The translations under genes and the position numbers were made by a program. The notes below the pieces were generated by a model that was not told where the DNA came from, searched no databases, and saw only the letters and a list, made by a program, of their open reading frames with translations. Of a stretch of 64,000 nucleotides of DNA, positions 56,561-64,000 are shown one piece after another. The first letter of the stretch is position 1. Each line of letters opens with the position of its first letter. Origin of the DNA: Blumeriella jaapii (taxonomy: Eukaryota; Ascomycota; Leotiomycetes; Helotiales; Drepanopezizaceae); assembly GCA_009599575.1 (NCBI GenBank), contig VWND01000005.1:930001-994000 (forward strand), read 5' to 3'.

Positions 56561-58684
56561 TTTGATTATAACGCCGAGTTTTTGTAAATATTGGTCGATT
56601 TCGTATAATAAGGCTGAAAATACTTCGATTCCGGATTAAAAAAATAAAATATTAAAAGCAGCAGCTTTTGTACGGCGAAAAAGGGCTGATTAAACGATTG
56701 ATTTGTAAAAGTGGCGTTTTTGAATTAAATCTAAAACAACTAATTAATAAAAGTTCTAAGGTAAATAATTCGAACGGCAGAAATCTGAATTAAAACAAAA
56801 GGTATTCGTAATCTAATTAATATAAGAATTATATATTCTAAGCTAAAGTTTGCTTAAAATAAAATCGTATTTCCTTAGTATTATAATAAAAGCTGTAATT
56901 CGTTCGGTATAACGAGCGATATTAATTTGAAAAAAGATTTAATAAATAACGTCGCTGTAAATTCGCAAAAAAACGTCCGTTAACTACGGTAAATTTACGT
57001 AAATTAATAAGTAAAACAAAGGTTAATTCGTAATATTATACGAAAGCATAATTAATAAAATTATCGGTAGCTTCGGAATCGTTTAAAAAATAAGTTTTAA
57101 TATATATACTATTAGCAGTTATAATATAAAACAATATTAAATATAATTCCGGAACGCTATTCAAAGCAAATAATTTTAATTTATTTTTCAAAAGTTTTTA
57201 ATAATAATAATTATCAAAAACAATTAGTTTCCCGACTTTTTTGCTTCGGCTTTAGCTTTTTTAACCCAAAAGAAATCGAGGCAATTAACAGCTCGGTGTT
57301 TATCGCTGGCATATTATAAGCAGAAGTTATTAGCGAAAAAATAAATTCGGCGAGCTAGCTTTTCGGCGTTACCGATTAAGCGTTTGTTTTTTATTATATT
57401 AGCTACGGTTTATATAATTGCTTTAATTTAGATAGCGCTGAAATCCATAAAATCGTTTTAAATAATAATCGTAATAACAGTTTTAAATATAAGGGCGGAA
57501 AAAATGATTTTCGTATTGCGGCTTTCGGTTTTGTAATAATTAAAATTTAATTATCGAAAAACGATATCGGTTTCGCGTATTTAAACGCAAAAACTAATAA
57601 AATCGGTTTTTAAATCGGAAAAGTTAATATACGACAAACGAATAATTATATTAAAATAAAAAGCTTCGCGCAGAATAGCAATAGCGGCTTCGTTATTAAA
57701 CTTAATATAACTTTTAATTTTCAATCAAATAAAAAAAAAAAAAAAAAAAATTAATTGCTTTATTTAAAAAACAGAATTTTTTTAAATGCATCTGCTTATT
57801 AATTAAAAACACCGAACGATTATTAAAAAACTTGAATTATTTTTGCAACAATTAAATAAAAAAAAGTGCCGTTCGTACGTAAACCTTTTTGTAAAGCGTT
57901 TTTGGCTGTATCGGAAAAGCGAAAGAAAAAGTAATTTATGCGATTTTATTCGGTCGCATATCAGTTTTAATTAAAACGGAATTTTAAAATTATATTTTAA
58001 AAGAAAATAATAAAATATTTCGTAATATTGCCGGTGCTATCCGAACTTATAAATTTATCGGAATCGAAAAAAACAAATATTTTTTTTTTTGCGTTTAAAA
58101 TGTTCGGTGTATTTTAATTAGTAAAAGCTTATTTTCGGAAATTGGCAAACTCGGCTTCGCGGTTTTAAATCATTTTTTTTAAAAAGCTTTTTTTTCCTTA
58201 TATTATATCGTTTAAACATTTAGCTTCTAAGCGAAATTATTTAATTTAATTTTAAATAATATTATTATATCGTTTTGTTTTACCGCGTAAGCGAAAATAT
58301 CGAAAATTTTTTAAAAATAAGCTTTCGTATTAGCGATCAAAGCGGCGACGATTTAATCGGAGTATTTAAAATGCTTTAAAATAAAGCAATTAAAAAGTTC
58401 CGATAATTTAAAATAATCCGATATAGCTCGTTAAAAAAAAAGCGTAAAGTGTATATTCCGGAATATAAGCAAAAGCAGAACGGAGTTTTTTAAATATAAA
58501 TCTTATATTAAAAAAAGTTATCGTTTCGTAGTTTCGTATCGTAAAAATTTTTAAAAAATCGTAAAAATTATTATCGCGATAAGATTTATTAATTTTCCGT
58601 ATGCGCAAAAGCAAAACAAAATTGGCAGGCTTTTTCAGTTTAAAAGCTGAAATAAAAGTGTTAAAAAAAGTTTGATAATTAATA

Positions 58685-58858
58685 TATTAAAAATATAAAC
58701 GAACAAAAGATTCGTAAATAAATTGCATTAACTACGGGATTTTAAATTTAGAAATGTCGTAAAGTTTAAAATACAATATATGCGGGCTTCGATATTACGT
58801 AACAACAACGTGACTTTCGGACCACGTGATCAACGAACTGACGTCTTATTCCTTTACA
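58685..58858 (-). repeat. LTR of family E (5' LTR by coding strand)
   Basis: 174 bp, the same length as its partner. Its right end CCTTTACA is intact, whereas the partner ends CTTTTATA. It is followed by AGTAT (58859-58863). Confidence 0.9.
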
Positions 58859-59649
58859 AGTATTTGTTATATTAATAAATACGAAGCGATTTGCTTCGGA
58901 CCGGTGAAAGCAGAAATAAACCTTTTTAATAAAGCTAAAAATCAAAGCTAATTAAATACTATTCGCTTAAAAATAAAAGATACGAAATAGAACGATTGTT
59001 TGAAAAACAAGAAAAATGCGAAAACGATTTTTATTAATAAAAAAAAAATATTTCAAAAAGCGTATTAATTAAAAAAAAAACTTTTATTCTAAGCGTAAAT
59101 AAAATTCAAATGTATAAATGAAAAATAAATATATATATTACTAATGCAATTTTCGCATTTGCAAATATTATAGTTATATAATTAAACCAGCGAACTATAA
59201 AAAAACAAAATGCTTTTGTTTTATTCGCTAAACCGATTAATATAAAAAAAAACGTTAAAATCGAAAAAAAAGAAAGATTTTGAAATTCGAAAAAAAAACC
59301 GATAAAACTATCAGAAAAACGCTTATAATAAAAGAAATTAACGACGATATAAAAAATATCGACACCGATATTCCGATTTAAATTATTCAAAAAGTACCAG
59401 CTTTTAAACGCTTATTATTAATACGAAACGAAAAATAAATTGATAAATATATTAATTCCGAAGCTATCGACGAAGCTATTAAAAGAATTATAAAATAAAA
59501 AATCAAATTAAAACTCAGCGACTTATTTAGCATAAGAAAGAAATTCGACAAAATTATTAATAAATAAATTCTTATATTAAAAAAAAACGAAAAAATTAAA
59601 ATTATCCGAAAAAAAAACGATTTTAAATTAAAAAAAAATCAAAAGAAAA

Positions 59650-60063
59650 TGTCAGGAACCAACATCACGTGTATAAATCAGGTGATCCGCCAAGACCCTC
59701 TGCCTCCTACCAACCCTCGAATAATACTTTCTGCGGATAGGCCGTAGGGGCCGGATAATATTATAAAGGCTGGAGATAATATTTAGATAAAACACTTTAT
59801 AAGAATGATTGCTAAAAAACCAGTTATTAAAATTATATTGAAAAGGATTGAAAAAAGATCGGAATGGGGGCTGGAGAAGCATACTAAATAGGGTTCGCCT
59901 GGTTTCCTGGGAAATACTTTTCTCGAGGGCTCCACCCCTCCTTTTATACTTATACACGCCTTCTACTAGAGATATAAAAGGTAGAGATCAGTCTGACTAT
60001 CAACCCAACCTTATCTGAGCTCTATTATCTGAACTAGTGTTTCCCTGCCTTTCAATCCTTACA
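59650..60063 (-). repeat. Solo LTR, family A, second copy with target duplication
   Basis: 414 bp, the same length and orientation as 2610-3023, flanked by GAAAA at 59645-59649 and 60064-60068. It carries more transition changes than the copy at 2610 (for example GTGTATGAGTCAG became GTGTATAAATCAG). It interrupts the third Gypsy element between its gag end and protease. Confidence 0.9.
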
Positions 60064-60068
60064 GAAAA

Positions 60069-60480
60069 TTTACAACACCGCGATTAATTTAGCCGATAAA
60101 AAAAAATCTTCGGAAAAAATCAGCCTTTTAGCTTTTGCTATAAAAATTCAAAAATCAAAACGACGAAACTGCTTTTATACGATTATAAAAGCGTTAAAAA
60201 TAAAAATTATATTTAAGAAAAATACGACCGCCCTCGTTTTATTCGATAATAAAACCGAAATTAATTGCATAAATCAAAAAACGGCCGAAGCCAATAATAT
60301 TCCGATTATTATCGATAAACGAATAATTTATATTATCGTTAATAAAAATACGATTAAATTTGATAAAATTATACGAAATATAAAAATCGACGTTAAAAAT
60401 ATTATTATTTATAAAAACTTTTTAATAATAAAAAAATGCTTTTATTTTATTATTTTTGGAATGTTTTAAATTCTGGAAAG
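60069..60480 (+). pseudogene. Aspartic protease-like region of the third element
   Basis: The frame reads TTALVLFDNKTEINCINQKT, which fits a retroviral-type protease D-[ST]-G-A-[ED] segment in which the active-site DSGAE has become DNKTE through G-to-A changes, then NFLIIKKCFYFIIFGM as the flap/core end. Function is lost. Confidence 0.6.
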
Positions 60481-61439
60481 TTTCGTCAGTTTTAAATATA
60501 TCGAAAACGGCCAAATAAAAGCTTTTTTCTGAAACTAAAACCGATTTTTTTAAAATTAAATTACCGTCGCCGGCGATAAAATTTTTTTAATCGACGTTTT
60601 ATCGGAAAACGAATAGCCGGCTTTGGTTTTAAAACAAACGCTAAGCTATAATAAAACCTGGAAAATACTCGGCAAAAAACATGTACGTCGTTAATCGAAA
60701 TAGCATCGCGAATAAAATTAATTAATATTAATATTTTTAGCTATTAATTTGGAAATAAAAGTTTCGAAAATTTCGTTTTCGTATTAGACAAATCCGATTT
60801 ATACATTTTATTTTTTTATATTAATATCAGCATTTTTTACAAGCGCAAAGCTAATAAAATACGATTCGTAAATCTTAACGAATTCGGTGAAAATATTTCC
60901 GGAAAAATAAACGATTGGTTTAAAAAAATAAAACAACAAAACCTTTTTAATTAATTACTGGCGAATTCGAAAGATTTATCACCGGCCGATTTTCCAGCCT
61001 ATTATTTAGCAGCCGACTTATAAAAAAACGATTTAATAATTTAATAATCGGAACCTAATTTTTATTAAAAAAAAAAAAAATTTATACGAAGTCTTATGCA
61101 ACCGAAAAAAAACTATAGCCTTCGATTTTACCGAAATGGACCAATTCAGCTTTAACGTTACGTTTTATATCGATATTAAAACCGTATTTTACAAAGCCTG
61201 GCAAAAAAAAACTTTTTCTGTTTTTAAAACGCTTTAAAATAAAATAGTCGAAATGCTAAAAAATCGAATTAAACAAAAAATTTTCGAATTCTGCCACGGC
61301 TTATATAAAAACAAATAGTTTATTATTGCGAAAAAAAAAACATTTACAGATTTATTATCGCAATCGTTAAAATAAATAAAATAACGATACGAAACGCTAA
61401 CGTATTATTTAACGTCGATTAATTTTCAAACGAATTCGC

Positions 61440-62400
61440 AGGATTAATAATCGCTTTTTTTTTCGATCTGTTTTTCGGCTACGATTATTTGATATTTAAT
61501 TTACGATTTCGAAATATAACGGTAATTTAAATATCAATCGGTTTATTGCGTATAACGAAAGTATTTATAAAAGCTATTAATTCGGTCGTTTAATTCGTAA
61601 AAATCGTATATAAAATTTTTATAATTTGCATTTTTAATATTGTTTTTTTTTACGTTAACGACGTCGAAATAAAAAACTTTAAATTATATTATAATAATAA
61701 AAAGATTTTTTTTAAAATTCGACGTTATATAATAAAATATATTTAAAACATCGATAAAATTATAATCTGCTTCGAAAAAGCCAAAGCTATTATTAGCTTT
61801 CGATTAAAATTTTATATATCCGAAATAAATATCGTTGGTTATATAATTAACAGCGCTAGCCGTTATTTTTAACGAAAAAAAATTAAAAAAATCTGCGAAT
61901 AAAAAAAATATAAAAATGTTATCGAAGCCAAAGCTTTTATTAGCGTTATGATTTACTATCGCAATTAAATTAAAAACTTTTTTTAAAAAGTTGCATTTAT
62001 TTACGCTACGATAAAAAAAGAAATTAATTTCGTTTAAAAAAAAAAAAAAAAAAATTATAAAAGTTTTCAAAAACGATTTTTTATCGGTTTTATTATTTAT
62101 GCGAATCGATTATAGCCCAAACGCAAAAAAAATTCTTTTAATTATCGACGCTAATATTTTCGGTTGGAAAGCTGTATTATAACAAATCGATAAAAACAAA
62201 AAACGGCATTTTTTACGATTCGAAAACGGCTTATAATTTTTTGCGAAAACACGCTACGATATTATTAAACGAAAATATCGAAGCGTTTTTAAAATAATAA
62301 AAAAAATAAAAAGCGAATTATACGACGTATATTTTATTTTAAAAACAAACGCAAAAGTTTTTATCGATTAATTAAATAAAAAAGCTAATAATTTTCCAAA
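61440..62400 (+). pseudogene. Reverse transcriptase and RNase H remnants of the third element
   Basis: Past stops, segments LLRITKVFIKAINSVV (61,545-61,590) and FFYVNDVEIKNFK (61,645-61,685) fit the RT fingers and the F/YxDD box (VND here, again a D-to-N change). AFISVMIYYRN and IKNFFKKVAFIYATIKKEI (61,935-62,025) fit the RT-RNase H connection, and LLIVDASIFGWKAVLQQIDK (62,130-62,190) the RNase H start. The RT lineage is distinct from families B and E. Confidence 0.65.
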
Positions 62401-62619
62401 AGCGTTCGTTATTAATTAAATAGCTTAAATGCGATTTATAAACTTCGAAATCAGGCATATTAAAAAAACAATTAATATAACGGCAAACGGCCTTTTTAAA
62501 CGAAAACGCTTTTATTCGTTTGATTTCGCTAAATAAAACGAATAAAATATTAACGAATAAATTACTAACAAAATCGGCTGCTTCGCTATTTGCGCTTTGG
62601 GTTTTATAAAACTAAAACT

Positions 62620-62715
62620 ATTCGCGTTGTTATTTCGGCTGGCATCGCGAATAAAAAACATTAATTTTCGGATCGAAAAAGCATTCGCGTTATTATTTCG
62701 GCTGGCATCGCGAAT
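62620..62715 (+). repeat. Duplicated 33-base segment, 63-base period
   Basis: 62620-62652 and 62683-62715 are identical except for one G/A change. The period is a multiple of three, so a peptide with FALLFRLASR is repeated in the open frame at 62597-62857. The segment lies between RNase H and integrase of the third element. Confidence 0.75.
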
Positions 62716-63149
62716 GGATTTAACCGAAAACGATCGGAATAAGCCGATTAACGACGAAAATAAACTTTTAATCGATAATTACGAAACTAAAAATTTTTAT
62801 TTAATCGCATATTATTTAATTATTTTATTTAAATTATTTAACGTATTAAATTATTAATTTAAATTATTTAAAAATCAAACTTTCGATTATATTTTAGCCG
62901 ACAGAAAACTATATAAAATAAAAAATAATATATATTAAAAACGCTTAATAATAAATAATAAAACTGATAAGTTTTAAATTATAAAAAAAGCTTACGAAAA
63001 AATGTTTTATAAAAAAGCTGAAGCTATTTATCGCCGAATTAAAAACGATTTTTAATAAAAAAAATACTTCGAAAATTGCAAAACTTTCGTTAAAAGCTGT
63101 ATTTTTTATTAAAAACGAAAGCTTGATCGAAAAAAAAACCTATTATATC

Positions 63150-63700
63150 CGACGTAGTTTTTTAAAATTTAAAAAAAAATTAATTTCGACGTTATACGCG
63201 TGCTAATTATCGATCGCGGTTATATATATTTCGTATTCGCTATTAACGATTTATTTAAATAGCTTAAAAAGCGATTTTTTCGAAACGTTATTTCCGAAAT
63301 TATAGCGACTTTTTTTTAAAAAAACGTTGTATATCGATACGATTTGTTTAGCAAATTAAACGTCGATAATAAATCCGAAAACAAAAGCGTTATCGAAACT
63401 TTTATAAAAAAATACGGAATTCAGCGTATTTAAATCTCAGCTTATAATTCGAAAAGCAACGGATCCGTTAAACAAAGTTATAAAAATATTTTTAACGGCT
63501 TTTTAAAAGTTATTCGAAAAGGCTATAAACGTTGGTCGCGGAAATTCTCGGAAATGCTTTTGCTATACACATATATATATACGCTTTTATTAAAATAATT
63601 TTATTTTTTATTTAATACGGCAGAAACGCTCGACTGCTTTTAAAAACAAAATAGCTTATATAAAAGTTTTATAACGTAATTAAAATAAAAACAAAAGCAG
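63150..63700 (+). pseudogene. Integrase remnant of the third element
   Basis: The best landmark is RIxISAYNSKSNGSVKQ near 63,420-63,475, matching the region of the third catalytic residue of retroviral-type integrases, with Lys where the catalytic Glu is expected (GAA to AAA). The following LLLYTYIYTLLLK and FYFLFNTAETLDC fit the end of the core. A C-terminal piece (LVLIYDIQRAI, LNYKWLEPYEI) continues to the window end. Confidence 0.65.
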
Positions 63701-64000
63701 ATTTATTAATAATAAAATTTAAATAATTAAATTACCGCGATATAAATATAAAAAAAATAATTTAAAAAAAAAAAAATATAAAAAAGCAATTAAAAAAATC
63801 TGGAATAAAACCAAAGTTTTAAAAAAAACGCTAATTAAAAAAAAAGATTTAATTTTGATTTACGATATTCAACGCGCTATTAATAAATCGGCCGATATTA
63901 AGCTTAATTATAAATGGCTCGAACCTTACGAAATATGCGAAACAAAATTAAATAAAAGCTATTACAAGCTTACGGAATTCGATAAAACAAAACTGAAAAA

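Larger units (their letters stand above)
52870..58858 (-). mobile_element. Complete Gypsy LTR retrotransposon (family E) nested in the third element
   Basis: 5,989 bp with 174-bp LTRs at 52870-53043 and 58685-58858, and AGTAT duplicated at 52865-52869 and 58859-58863. Coding remnants are on the minus strand: RT with YINDILIY near 55,800-55,840, integrase zinc-binding H2C2-like region at 54,598-54,822 (SHSGKNKLYEIISRNYY), and integrase core at 54,304-54,498 (YILVDFINLFF). The order RT then integrase is Gypsy type. The LTR at 52870 keeps more original bases than that at 58685 in its first 30 positions. All reading frames are broken by transition-type stops. Confidence 0.9.
51440..64000 (+). mobile_element. 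Third Gypsy-type element (plus strand), split by two later insertions, truncated at the right edge
   Basis: Pieces on the plus strand read in gag-to-pol order once two later insertions are removed: gag at 51,600-52,869, continuing at 58,864-59,649; protease at 60,069-60,480; RT about 61,440-61,870; RNase H about 61,900-62,400; integrase about 63,150-63,700; then a C-terminal region to the window end. The insertions are a complete element at 52870-58858 and a solo LTR at 59650-60063, each with its own target duplication. The joined length is at least 6 kb. The RT differs in its motifs from the other two families. It is heavily RIP-mutated. The left limit is not resolved; an LTR may lie within 50,940-51,440. 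Confidence 0.75.

Noticed and set aside
61804..62070. 88-codon Phe/Asn/Lys-rich minus-strand frame
   Set aside because: Antisense to the RNase H region of the third Gypsy element and a product of AT-rich composition.

Overview
The window looks like nuclear DNA of a filamentous ascomycete (Pezizomycotina). Evidence: short GT-AG introns of about 45-145 bp, often with CTAAC/CTGAC branch sites; a typical fungal gene set (LtrA-like membrane protein, reticulon, Mtg2, Bfr1, Rpb5, Cdc45, SulP permease); and two strongly AT-rich blocks full of stop-riddled retrotransposons in which C-to-T and G-to-A changes dominate, the footprint of repeat-induced point mutation (RIP). I cannot name a genus from the sequence alone.

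Layout. (1) Positions 1 to about 4,850: RIP-mutated block. A Gypsy-type LTR element on the minus strand, cut by the window start, ends in its 5' LTR at 3845-4109. A solo LTR of another family sits inside it (2610-3023), and the element itself cuts a Tc1/mariner transposase remnant (4110-4787). (2) About 4,850 to 41,090: balanced-composition gene island with eleven supported protein genes, a decayed cytochrome P450 fragment and long non-coding spacers that carry dispersed GTACTGTAC-type motifs. (3) About 41,090 to 64,000: RIP-mutated block with a complete Gypsy chromovirus-type element (41924-48346, 5-bp target duplication), a pair of inverted 267-bp repeats, a mosaic of LTR ends, and a nest in which a second complete Gypsy element (52870-58858, minus strand) and another solo LTR (59650-60063) have landed inside a third Gypsy element (plus strand) that runs off the right edge.

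Genes of the island in order: LtrA-family membrane protein (+), reticulon (+), MFS transporter (-), mitochondrial Obg GTPase MTG2 (-), a conserved fungal protein with a cysteine cluster (+), BFR1 (-) divergent from RPB5 (+), a peroxisome-targeted acyl/aryl-CoA ligase (-), replication factor CDC45 (-) divergent from a Nudix hydrolase related to thiamine pyrophosphokinase (+), a SulP anion permease with a one-base coding frameshift (-), and a P450 relic (+). Most are unrelated housekeeping functions (replication, transcription, mitochondrial ribosome assembly, ER shape, RNA-associated factor). There is no biosynthetic backbone gene and no sign of a gene cluster.

I did not find a convincing new multi-gene system. 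The strongest unexpected signals are the SulP frameshift, the P450 relic hidden under a long antisense ORF, the precise nested-transposon stratigraphy with target duplications, and the three LTR heads joined head to tail at 48729-48830. Exon boundaries were placed by eye from splice signals, reading phase and family similarity, and have not been checked against transcripts.
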